From contig NZ_BLLG01000016.1 in the NCBI RefSeq assembly GCF_011766325.1, positions 62,001 through 126,000 of the forward strand: a stretch of DNA of 64,000 bases. Reading direction: 5' to 3'. The position numbers and the translations under genes are program-made. This DNA comes from Streptomyces pacificus (GTDB lineage Bacteria > Actinomycetota > Actinomycetes > Streptomycetales > Streptomycetaceae). Positions 44,803 to 53,245 of the stretch are shown one piece after another (positions within the stretch are counted from its first letter, which is position 1; every line of letters starts with the position of its first letter). The notes below the pieces were generated by a model. It was not told where the DNA came from. It saw only the letters and a list, made by a program, of their open reading frames with translations, and ran no database searches.

Positions 44803-45332
44803 CGGCCGCCACCGCACCACCCGGTGGATCCGGCCGCCGGGCCGCGGCGACCGCCGGCAAGCGCAGCTACTCCTGCGACGACATCAAGCGGATGCTGCCG
44901 CACCGCTGGCCGATGCTGATGATCGACCGCGCCTACGACGTGGTACCAGGCGTGTCCGGCCGGGGGGTGAAGAGCGTCTCGGTGAACGAGCCGTTCTTCG
45001 CCGGGCATTACCCCGACCACGCGGTCATGCCCGGAGTCATGATCGTCGAGTCGATGGCCCAACTCGTGGCGGTCGTCTACGTCGCCGAGATCATCGAGGC
45101 GGCCCAACCGGGCGCGGACGCCGGCGACGCCTCGAAGAGCGTCGGCTACCTGGGCTCCATCAGCCAGATGCGGTTCTCCCGGCTCGTCGTGCCGGGCGAC
45201 CAGCTGACGCTGGAGGCCACGCTCGGCGAGCGCCTCGGCGAGCTGCGCCGGGTGTCCGTGCGCGCGAGCGTCGGCCGGGAGCAGGTCGCCTCGGGCTCCC
45301 TGGTGGTCACGTCCGGACGCAGGGCCGTCTAG
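44799..45332 (+). CDS. 3-hydroxyacyl-ACP dehydratase (FabZ/hotdog)
   Basis: 177 residues. It has the FabZ-type sequence LPHRWPMLMIDRAYD and the catalytic pair His70 and Glu84 (FFAGHYPDHAVMPGVMIVESMAQ). It removes water from 3-hydroxyacyl-carrier intermediates to give trans double bonds. GTG 44799 overlaps the carrier-protein stop. With ketosynthase, ketoreductase and no enoylreductase, repeated use would build a conjugated polyene. Confidence 0.9.
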   Translation: MTAATAPPGGSGRRAAATAGKRSYSCDDIKRMLPHRWPMLMIDRAYDVVPGVSGRGVKSVSVNEPFFAGHYPDHAVMPGVMIVESMAQLVAVVYVAEIIEAAQPGADAGDASKSVGYLGSISQMRFSRLVVPGDQLTLEATLGERLGELRRVSVRASVGREQVASGSLVVTSGRRAV

Positions 45333-45820
45333 TGCGCCCGGCGAGCGTCCCTCCCCGCCGGGCGCCGGGCACGCTCTCCCCCGCCGCCCCCGGACGCGCA
45401 AGGTGCCCCCGGGCCCCGTCGGCGGATGCCTCCGGCGGGCGGCCGGTACCGGTGCGGCCGGTACGGGGACGGCCCTGCGCCTCGCGACCGCTCGCCCGGA
45501 CGCCGCAGGCCCCCGGCCCCGCGGGGAGGACGGTGCCGCCTCCGCCGCACACCCCGGCGCGGCTGCGGGCAGGGTCCGCCTGCCGGAGGGCGGCGCCCGC
45601 CGGGCCCGAGGCGAAGGACCGCCCGGCGCCGATGCGCCCCGCCGGGGCCCGCGCGCACGGCTCGGGCACGCCGAGGGCGGCCGTGCCGGGGCGCATCCCC
45701 GCCGGAGCGGCCGCTGCCGGGAGTCCCGGTGACGGGCCGGACGGCAACCGGGGGAGTGCACGCCGCACGGCAGCCGGCCCCGGCCCGTCACCCATCCGAC
45801 CGACGAGAGAAAGATGTGGA
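45333..45820. other. 488-bp gap inside the biosynthetic cluster
   Basis: Very GC-rich, with no supported gene; open frames on both strands read as Arg/Pro/Gly-rich text. It may hold an internal promoter or a lost gene. It is the only sizeable gap between 35449 and 53207. Confidence 0.45.
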
Positions 45821-47893
45821 ATGTCCGTCACCATCCGCCCGTACCAGGTGGGCGACGCGCAGGGCATCGCGGAGCTCTTCAACCGCCACCACGACAACCC
45901 CAACCCCGTGGCGGGCGGGATCACCGCCGGCGAGGTCGTGCGCGAGCTCGCCGAACGGGACACCGGGGCGTTCCTCGTCGCGGTGGACGACGGCCGGGTG
46001 GTGGGCACCTTCGGGCTGTTCAACAGCACCGGCCGGAGGGCGGCCCGAGCCGGTGAGCTGATCGCCGACATGTTCTTCGTCGCGCCGGCCTACCGCAACG
46101 GAGTACTCACCGGCCGGCTCTTCACGGAGGCCGTCGAGTGGATGATGCGGTCCGGCTGCCTCGTCCTGCGGCTCACCGTCAACCCCGCCAACACCGTGGC
46201 GTTCCGGCTCTACCGCCGGGTGGGCTGCGTCTCCGTCGGCCGCACCACGCCCGGCGAGGACGGCAACGTCGAACTGCACAACTACATACCGCTCGTGCTG
46301 CGCAGCGTGGTCGCGGATCTCGGCGACGAGGTGAGGTCGGCCCTGCGCGGGGTCACCAGCTTCGCGACGCTCGTCGACTCCCCCGACGGCGGGCTGAGTT
46401 CGGACGTCCGCCTGGTCGACGGCGCCCGTACCGTGCACTACCGCCTCCTCCTCGGCGACTTCCGGCTCACCGCGAGCGTGGACGTGGACCGCGGCACGGT
46501 CCGCCAGGCGGCGGTCGGCCGCATCGGCGACGGCACGGTGCGGCCCCTGCGGCTGACCGCCCCGCCCTACCGGGTCCGCGCCCCGCGGCGGGCCGCACCG
46601 CACCGCTTCACGGCCGGCGGAGCGGTGTGCGAGGTGGACGGCGACGACGCGACCGTGCGCGTGTGGCACGAGGGCCACCACGGGCCGGTGTTCACCTCCA
46701 CCTGGCCAGGCTGCCGGGCCAACGGCCCCTCCGGCTGGCGCGAGGGCGGGCCGCGCGATCTGCGCGTCGTCCGCGTCGCCGGCGGACTGCGGATCACGGA
46801 GAGGTGCGGCGAGGACGAGGTCGTCGGCACGGTCACCCTCGACGGGGGAGTCCTCCGGCAGGACTTCGCCTTCACCACCCCGCCGGGCCGGATCTTCCAG
46901 ACGGTGGGTCTGCGCCAGGGCGTCTTCGTCCACGCCGACGGGCAGCGCCACCCGCTGGGCCTGGGCATCGGGGTCCGCGACGCCTCCGAGGTGGTCGCCG
47001 CCTCGGAGCCCGTCCCCGCCGGCGGGGAACTGGTCTGGCTCGGCACCTCCACCGAGATCCGGATCCCGGTGAGCGGGCCGGCGCGGCTGGTGCACAGCGC
47101 CCTGCTCGAGCGGGGCCTCGAGCGCGGCGCGGACGGGGTGGCCCGCCTGCGCACCGTGCTACGGCCGGCCGCCGTGCCCACCGCGGCGGCGCGCGCCCCC
47201 GTCCGCAGGACCCCGCGGACCGGGGGGCCGCGCAGGCTGGAACTCGACGCCGCGGCCGCCGGGGTGACCCGGTGGACGGAGGGCACGACGAAGGTCCTGC
47301 GCAGTCCCCACCCCCGCACCCGGGCGTTCGGCTGCAACCCGTCCTGGTCCGCAGGGATGTGGATGACCAGGGAGCAGCACCGGTTCCACCGCTCCGCCGG
47401 CCTCGGCTGGGGCGTCCCCTCAGCGGCCGGGTGGGAGGAGAAGCACCCGCTCGCCCTCTACTGCCCGCAGGCGAGGACCGGTTGGGAGATCACCGCCCCG
47501 GCCGACGCCACCGAGCCCCTCCGGGTGCACGTGCACACCTTCCGGGACGAGCACGAGTACGCGGACGATCACGCGGAGGATCACCCGGAGGCGGCGGAGA
47601 CCGTCCTGTGGATCACCCCCAACACCCCGCGGAAGACCGCCGTCGTCCTCGAATCCGGCGGAAGGCGGTGGGAGTTGGCTCCCACCGGCTTCCGGCAGGT
47701 GTGGGCCGCGGCCGCCGCGGTCCGCCTGTCCGACGGCAGCTGGCTGGACTGCCGCCCCGCACCCGGATCCGGCGGCGAGCAGGAGATCGCCCTCCGCTCC
47801 ACCGCGTCCGGCCTCCTCCTCGGCTGCGTCTCGCCGGCGGGCCGCGGGGACACCGCCTGGCACCTGTCCGTACACGACGAACCCACCGTCTGA
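45821..47893 (+). CDS. GNAT N-acyltransferase fused to a large unknown domain
   Basis: 690 residues. Residues 1-155 are a GNAT domain: FLVAVDDGRVVGTFGLFN, DMFFVAPAYRNGVLTGRLF (acyl-CoA loop) and LTVNPANTVAFRLYRRVGC. The remaining about 530 residues have no motif I recognise; they are rich in beta-strand-like, Arg/Trp/Gly segments (for example GCNPSWSAGMWMTREQHRFH, GWGVPSAAGWEEKHPLALY). ATG 45821 is preceded by GAGAGAAAG. GNAT enzymes attach polyketide acyl chains to amines in goadvionin and selidamide biosynthesis, so joining the chain to diaminopropionate is a reasonable guess. Confidence 0.75.
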   Translation: MSVTIRPYQVGDAQGIAELFNRHHDNPNPVAGGITAGEVVRELAERDTGAFLVAVDDGRVVGTFGLFNSTGRRAARAGELIADMFFVAPAYRNGVLTGRLFTEAVEWMMRSGCLVLRLTVNPANTVAFRLYRRVGCVSVGRTTPGEDGNVELHNYIPLVLRSVVADLGDEVRSALRGVTSFATLVDSPDGGLSSDVRLVDGARTVHYRLLLGDFRLTASVDVDRGTVRQAAVGRIGDGTVRPLRLTAPPYRVRAPRRAAPHRFTAGGAVCEVDGDDATVRVWHEGHHGPVFTSTWPGCRANGPSGWREGGPRDLRVVRVAGGLRITERCGEDEVVGTVTLDGGVLRQDFAFTTPPGRIFQTVGLRQGVFVHADGQRHPLGLGIGVRDASEVVAASEPVPAGGELVWLGTSTEIRIPVSGPARLVHSALLERGLERGADGVARLRTVLRPAAVPTAAARAPVRRTPRTGGPRRLELDAAAAGVTRWTEGTTKVLRSPHPRTRAFGCNPSWSAGMWMTREQHRFHRSAGLGWGVPSAAGWEEKHPLALYCPQARTGWEITAPADATEPLRVHVHTFRDEHEYADDHAEDHPEAAETVLWITPNTPRKTAVVLESGGRRWELAPTGFRQVWAAAAAVRLSDGSWLDCRPAPGSGGEQEIALRSTASGLLLGCVSPAGRGDTAWHLSVHDEPTV

Positions 47894-47928
47894 CCCGCCC
47901 CCACCGCTACGAAGGGAAACCGCCCACC

Positions 47929-48969
47929 ATGACCACGACCACCGCCGCACTGCGCACCCTGACCGACGACTACGCCACCGTGCGCACGTCCGTCGGCGCC
48001 TACCGGATCGACGCGCCGCTGGTGCGCCTCACCGGAGACGACAGGCTGTCCTTCCTGGACGCCCTCCTGGCCAAGTCCGCGGACTTCGTGGAGCCGGACA
48101 CCGTCCGGGAGGCACTCGCCCTCCACGATGACGGCACCCCGTTCGCGGTCCTGCTGCACTGCGAGGTGGGCGAGGAGTCCTGGCTGCTTCCCCGCACGCC
48201 GATCACGGCCGGGGAACTGCGCGGACACCTGGACGGGCTGGAAGTGCCGCCGGGCGTCACCGTCGAGTTCGAGCCCGAGGGCTGGGGCGCGACCGCGTTC
48301 GAGGGACCGGACGCCTGGTCCGTTGCCGCCGCCCTCGTCGACTTCGACATCTCCGGGCTGCCCCTGCACGCCGTCACGGAGGCGGCCGTGCCGGGTGCGC
48401 CGACGGCGGTCGCCCACCTGGCGCGCGTCGGCACCACAGGCGAGTACGGATACCTCCTCCTCTCCGACACCCCCGAGACGGCGTACGGGGCGGTCCTTGC
48501 CGCCGTACGGGAGCAGGGCGGCCATCCGGTCGGCCGCGAGGGGCTGGACCGCGTCCGGGCCGAGGCCGGAATGGCCACGTGCGCCGCGGGATTCCTCGGC
48601 CTCACGGTGGACCGGGCCGACCTCTCCTGGATGGTCGACTGGGACCGGCTGGGCGAGTTCCGCGGGTCCGGCGGCCTCACGCGGCCTGCGGCGGACGGCC
48701 CCCGGCTGACCGTCCTCACCGCCTCGCCCGGCAGCCGGTTCGCCGCCGGCGCCGAGGTGACGGCGGCCGGTGAGGCCGTCGGCACGGTCCTGTGGCAGGC
48801 CCCTTGCGCCAACGAGGACGAGGAACTCGTCCTCGCGCTCCTGGACGCGCCCTTCTGGGTTCCCGGCCTCGACCTGGCCGCCGAAGACGAGCAGGCCTCC
48901 CGCCGCCCGCTGTCCACCGTGACCCTCCCGCGCGTCGTCGCCCGCTCGCTGACCACGAGGATCTCCTGA
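47929..48969 (+). CDS. GcvT/YgfZ-like folate-binding fold protein
   Basis: 346 residues. The pattern RVRAEAGMATCAAGF...LSWMVDWDR...FRGSGGL matches the conserved GcvT/YgfZ segment (EAGM...LGW.V....F.G), and the C-terminal beta-barrel (GAEVTAAGEAVGTVLWQAP) is present. The KGCYxGQE motif of YgfZ proteins is absent. Family members bind tetrahydrofolate to move one-carbon groups. Its role in a secondary-metabolite cluster is unknown. It ends with TGATG, overlapping the ketosynthase start by one base. Confidence 0.75.
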   Translation: MTTTTAALRTLTDDYATVRTSVGAYRIDAPLVRLTGDDRLSFLDALLAKSADFVEPDTVREALALHDDGTPFAVLLHCEVGEESWLLPRTPITAGELRGHLDGLEVPPGVTVEFEPEGWGATAFEGPDAWSVAAALVDFDISGLPLHAVTEAAVPGAPTAVAHLARVGTTGEYGYLLLSDTPETAYGAVLAAVREQGGHPVGREGLDRVRAEAGMATCAAGFLGLTVDRADLSWMVDWDRLGEFRGSGGLTRPAADGPRLTVLTASPGSRFAAGAEVTAAGEAVGTVLWQAPCANEDEELVLALLDAPFWVPGLDLAAEDEQASRRPLSTVTLPRVVARSLTTRIS

Positions 48970-51284
48970 TGCCCGCCCCCACCATCGCCCTCACCGGCCT
49001 CGGGCTGATCACCGGGGCCGGGGAGGACGTCGAGACCTGCTGGACCTCCATCGTGGCAGGCGCCCCCGGCATCCGCACCAACACCCTCTTCGACACCTCG
49101 GAACTGCTGACCGACTGGGCGGGCATGGTCACCGGTGAGCAGAGGAGCGGACTGGACCGCTGCTACAGCCTCGCCGCCACCGCCGTCCGGGAGGCCGTAC
49201 GGCACAGCGGAGTCGACCTCTCCTCGGTCGACCGGGAGCGGGTGGCGGTCGTCGTCGGCTCCAGCCTCGGTGCGATGCCCACCCTCGAGGGCGTCCACGC
49301 CGGCCTCGTCCTCGGGGGCGAACTCGACGCCCGGCGGGCGGTGACCGCACAACTGCCGTGCGTGGGCGACTACATCGCCTCCGAGTTCGACCTGCGCGGC
49401 CCCCGCGTGGTGCTCTCCAACGCCTGCGCGGCCGGCGCCGTGGCACTCGGGTACGCGGCCGAACTCCTGTGGCGCGAGGACGTCGACTACGTGCTGTGCG
49501 GCGGAGTGGACCCGCTGGCCACGCTCTCCGCCTACGGGTTCAGCTCCCTCGGAGCCCTCGACGCGGAGCCCTGTTCGCCCATGTCGGCCTCCACGGGCCT
49601 GACCCTCGGCGAGGGAGCCGCGTTCATGCTCCTGGAACCGGCCGACCGGGCCGAGCGGCGCGGCGCACGCGTCCTTGCCGAACTCGGGGGCTACGGCCTG
49701 TCCTGCGACGGGTACCACCAGACCGCCCCGGACCCGAGCGGCAAGGGGGCCTGCGCCGCCATGGCCCAGGCCCTGGAGACGGCCGGACTCGACCCGGACG
49801 ACGTCGACTACCTCAACCTGCACGGCACCGGGACACCGGCCAACGACTCCTCGGAACCCAAGGCCGTCAGGAAGCTGTTCGGCTCCGCACCGCCGCCGGT
49901 CAGCTCCACCAAGTCGATACTCGGCCACACGCTCGGTGCGGCCGGTGCGGTGGAATCGGTCGTCAGCGCCCTGGCGATCGACCGCGGCGTCCTGCCCCCG
50001 ACCATCAACACGCGCGGACTGGAGCCCCCCAGCGGGCTCGACATCGTCGCGGGCACCGGACGCGAGGGGCGGCCCGGCGTGGTGCTGTCGAACTCCTTCG
50101 CGTTCGGCGGGAACAACGCCTCCGTGGTCCTCAACCGGCCCGGGCGGACCGGGCGGGGCACCCGCCGCAGCGAGCCGCTGCACCAGGTCGTGGTGACCGG
50201 CGCGGCCGGCCTCGCGGGCGAGGCCGCCGACACCGCCGGCCTCGTCGCCGCACTGAGCGGCCGCCGCCCCTGCTACACCCGCACCGAACACGTCCAGGGC
50301 ATCGGCGAGGTGCCGATCGGCCGCGTCGACGCCGACGCGGTGTCCCGCGCGATCAACCCCAGCCGGGCCCGCCGCATGGACCCGCTGAGCCTGCTGTCCG
50401 CCGCCGCGGTCGCCGACCTCTACAGCCGGCACGGGAAGCCCTCGCGCACCGAGGCCGAGGCGACCGGCATCGTGTTCGCCACCGGCTACGGCCCCTACAC
50501 CTCGGTCCTCCGGTTCCACGAGGGCGTGCTGCGGCACGGCATCGCGGGCGCCAACCCCGCGCTGTTCGCCAACACCGTCGTCAACGCGGCGGCCGGGCAC
50601 GTGGCGATGCTCAACCGCTACCGCGGATACACCGCCACCATCGCCAACGGCGGCACCAGTTCCCTCCTCGCGCTGCAACTGGCGGCCCGGGTCATCGCCC
50701 GCGGGGCAGCCGACCGGATCATGGTCGTGGTCGCCGACGAGTTCCCCGGCAAGGCCCTCGCCACCCAGGCCGCCCTCCCCGGCTACGCGCGCACCGCGCA
50801 CGTCGTCCCCGGAGGCCGCACCGGCACCGTGCTCACCGAGGGCGCCGCCGCGATCCTGCTCGAAAGCGAGGAGGCCGCCGCCTCCCGGGGCGCTGGCGCC
50901 CTCGCCGCGGTGCGGGGGTTCGGCGCCTCCGGCGAACCGGCGGGCCTCGGCGGCATCGGCCGCGACGGCGAGGCCTGGGCACGCGCGCTGCGCACCGCGA
51001 TGACCGAGGCGGGCGCGGCCCCGGACGACATCGGCACCGTCGTCTCGGCGGCCTCCGGCTACAGCCTGGTCGACATCGCCCAGGCCCGGGCACTGAAGCT
51101 CGCCGGCCTCGCCGACCGGCCCGTGACGGCCCCCAAGGCGCTTCTGGGAGAGACCTACGGCAGCGCCGCCGCGCTGGGGCTCGTGGCCGCGCTGTGCGGT
51201 GCGGCGCCGCCCGGCCGCATCCTGCTGTCCAGCTTCGCCTACGGCGGCAGCTACGCGGCGGCCGTCCTCGACACGGAGACCTGA
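48969..51284 (+). CDS. Fused ketosynthase and chain-length-factor-like protein (KS-CLF)
   Basis: 771 residues. Residues 1-390 are an active-type ketosynthase with Cys153 (SNACAAGAV), His285 (NLHGTGTPAND) and His320 (ILGHTLGAAGAV). Residues about 405-771 are a second thiolase fold in which the nucleophile position is Thr563 (ANGGTSSLLAL), the first His region reads SAASGYSLVD, and the second His is Glu728 (LLGETYGSAAAL). That is the pattern of a chain-length factor. Type II systems normally encode KS and CLF as two proteins; here they are one chain with no stop or frameshift. It would extend malonyl units with the carrier proteins. Confidence 0.92.
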   Translation: MPAPTIALTGLGLITGAGEDVETCWTSIVAGAPGIRTNTLFDTSELLTDWAGMVTGEQRSGLDRCYSLAATAVREAVRHSGVDLSSVDRERVAVVVGSSLGAMPTLEGVHAGLVLGGELDARRAVTAQLPCVGDYIASEFDLRGPRVVLSNACAAGAVALGYAAELLWREDVDYVLCGGVDPLATLSAYGFSSLGALDAEPCSPMSASTGLTLGEGAAFMLLEPADRAERRGARVLAELGGYGLSCDGYHQTAPDPSGKGACAAMAQALETAGLDPDDVDYLNLHGTGTPANDSSEPKAVRKLFGSAPPPVSSTKSILGHTLGAAGAVESVVSALAIDRGVLPPTINTRGLEPPSGLDIVAGTGREGRPGVVLSNSFAFGGNNASVVLNRPGRTGRGTRRSEPLHQVVVTGAAGLAGEAADTAGLVAALSGRRPCYTRTEHVQGIGEVPIGRVDADAVSRAINPSRARRMDPLSLLSAAAVADLYSRHGKPSRTEAEATGIVFATGYGPYTSVLRFHEGVLRHGIAGANPALFANTVVNAAAGHVAMLNRYRGYTATIANGGTSSLLALQLAARVIARGAADRIMVVVADEFPGKALATQAALPGYARTAHVVPGGRTGTVLTEGAAAILLESEEAAASRGAGALAAVRGFGASGEPAGLGGIGRDGEAWARALRTAMTEAGAAPDDIGTVVSAASGYSLVDIAQARALKLAGLADRPVTAPKALLGETYGSAAALGLVAALCGAAPPGRILLSSFAYGGSYAAAVLDTET

Positions 51285-51360
51285 CCGGCGCCCCCGGCAG
51301 GCCCCGCCGAGGGCCGCCGCTACCGGGCAGGGCAGAACGCGACCCACCGTGGAGGTACCC

Positions 51361-52047
51361 GTGGAACACCGGCCGGCGCTTGAGGAACATCACGACACGA
51401 GGGGAGGACAGGACGCGCGGTGCGGCTCCCGCGGCCGCGCCCGGCCGTACGTCATCGACTGCCTGATCACCCGCCACCCCCACCTGCCCAGCGACCGCAC
51501 GGGCCACCGCCTCAACGGCTCCGGACGCTCGCTGGTCATCGCCGCGGTCGGCGAGCTGAACGGGCTCGCCGTCACCGCACGCGATCTCGCGCGCGACCGG
51601 CACCTGCGCTGGAGCCTGCCCGACCACGGCCTGACCGCCTCGGTGACGCACTGCGGCACCCTCAGCGCCGTGGCCCTGTCGGCAGGCCCGCACGTGGGAG
51701 TGGACCTCCAGGACGAACGGGACCGGCCCGCCGCCCTGCGGTGGCTCGGCTCCCTCCTCGGCCGGGCGGAACCCGCCCAGCTGCGGGACTTCGCCGAGTG
51801 CGAGGCGCTCATCAAGGCCTCACACCTCACCAAGGAGACCTTCGCGGGGGTGCGGCTGCCCGGTTGGAGACCGGGATGGCGCCCCACCAACATCCCCCCC
51901 TACCTGGTGTGCTCCACCACCTTCGGCGCCAGCACCCACCTCGCCCTCGCCGGCACCCGGCCCGCGGCGGTGAGGTGGTGGTGGCGGCCGTCCCCCACCG
52001 CACGCGCCGCCCGCAGCGGCGATCCGACCACCCTGGAGCAAGGATGA
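51361..52047 (+). CDS. 4'-Phosphopantetheinyl transferase (Sfp-like, divergent)
   Basis: 228 residues. The metal and CoA residues fit the Sfp pattern: VTHCG (His97), Asp115 in HVGVDLQDE, and Glu148/Lys152 in FAECEALIKASH. The usual Trp of the WTxKEA motif is absent. GTG 51361 has GGAGG upstream. It should convert the two carrier proteins of the cluster to holo form. It overlaps the next gene by four bases. Confidence 0.8.
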   Translation: MEHRPALEEHHDTRGGQDARCGSRGRARPYVIDCLITRHPHLPSDRTGHRLNGSGRSLVIAAVGELNGLAVTARDLARDRHLRWSLPDHGLTASVTHCGTLSAVALSAGPHVGVDLQDERDRPAALRWLGSLLGRAEPAQLRDFAECEALIKASHLTKETFAGVRLPGWRPGWRPTNIPPYLVCSTTFGASTHLALAGTRPAAVRWWWRPSPTARAARSGDPTTLEQG

Positions 52048-53207
52048 CCGCCACCTCCGAGCCCAAGGCCGAACGGCCCTACACCCGCCGCATCTCACCG
52101 ATCGAACGCGGCTATCTCACCGCCTCGGCTGCAGGCTGCCCACAGCTGATCCAGATGGTCGTCGAAGGCGAGGGCCACATCGGCCCCGGCGCCCTGCGGG
52201 AAGCCGTGCACACCGCCACACGCGCCAACCCCGGACTCGCCGTCCGCCGGCGGGCCGCTCTCTGGCGCGCGGACGGCCCCTTCCCCCCGGTCGTGGAACT
52301 CGCCGGGGCGGGGGACCTCCGCGCGCCCTTCTACCACCGGGACCTCGACGTCGTGACCGGTCCCGTCTGCGAGGTCGGCATCGAGGAAGGACCGGCCACC
52401 CGCCTGGTCGTCCGCGCCAGCCATGTCGTCACCGACGGCCGGGGACTGCGCCACTGGATCGCCGACGTCTTCCGGGCGTTGCGGGGTGAGGAACCCCTCG
52501 GCGCCCTCTCGGACGTCGACGACGGCCACTTCCGTACCGCCGCCGGGCGGGTACCCCCCCTGAAGCCGCCAGGCCGGCTCCAGGGGCAGCCCGCGATCCT
52601 CGGATCCGGGCCGCCCGACGGCACGCCCCTGTGGAGCCGGCGCCGGATACCCGCACGCCCCTCGGCGATCACCGCCCGGGTGGCCGCCGCCCTCTCTAGG
52701 AGCATCACCGCGGACACGGGGCGCCTGATCGTGCCCGTCGACCTGCGCCGCCACGACCCCTCGGTGCGCTCCACCGCGAACCTCACCTCACGACTGGTGC
52801 TGGACGTCCACCGCGACGACGACTGGAAGCGGGTGCACGGCGAACTCATCCGCGCCCTGCTCCGCAAGCACGAGGTCGCGTCGCTCGCCGGGGACTTCCG
52901 GCGGAGCAACCCCTTCGCCAACACCATCAGCGAGGCGTGGGCCCCTGAGGGCTCCCACTTCCCCGGCACGGCGATCATCTCCGACCACGGCCCGATCGAC
53001 ACCGGCGGGCTGAGCACCGACCGGTTTCGGCCCACCGCCTTCTACACCCTCCCCATGCTCGTGCCCTACGTCGAGATGTTCGTGAGTGCCTGCCAGGCAG
53101 GGGACTCGACCGAGCTGACCCTTGCATGCCGCAACCGCCCGGGAGCACGCGAGGCCGCCGAGGCGCTCCTCGACGACGTCGCGAACGCTCTGGGCGACGC
53201 GTACTGA
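52044..53207 (+). CDS. Condensation-domain-like acyltransferase
   Basis: 387 residues. The HxxxDG motif is present (RASHVVTDGRGLRHW; His127, Asp131) and the C-terminal half has the DFG-like region NPFANTISEAWAPEG and a typical QxRxP-like stretch missing. It is shorter than an NRPS C domain (about 450) and resembles PapA/wax-ester-synthase-type stand-alone acyltransferases. It could form the amide or ester between the polyketide chain and the amino acid. The GNAT in the cluster is a competing candidate for this step. Confidence 0.8.
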   Translation: MTATSEPKAERPYTRRISPIERGYLTASAAGCPQLIQMVVEGEGHIGPGALREAVHTATRANPGLAVRRRAALWRADGPFPPVVELAGAGDLRAPFYHRDLDVVTGPVCEVGIEEGPATRLVVRASHVVTDGRGLRHWIADVFRALRGEEPLGALSDVDDGHFRTAAGRVPPLKPPGRLQGQPAILGSGPPDGTPLWSRRRIPARPSAITARVAAALSRSITADTGRLIVPVDLRRHDPSVRSTANLTSRLVLDVHRDDDWKRVHGELIRALLRKHEVASLAGDFRRSNPFANTISEAWAPEGSHFPGTAIISDHGPIDTGGLSTDRFRPTAFYTLPMLVPYVEMFVSACQAGDSTELTLACRNRPGAREAAEALLDDVANALGDAY

Positions 53208-53245
53208 CCCGACCCCTGCCCCGCGGACCCCGAAGGACGCCCCGC

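Noticed and set aside
48000..51347. 1115-residue open frame on the minus strand opposite the KS-CLF gene
   Set aside because: Antisense shadow of a gene with a complete catalytic triad; no domain is recognisable in it.
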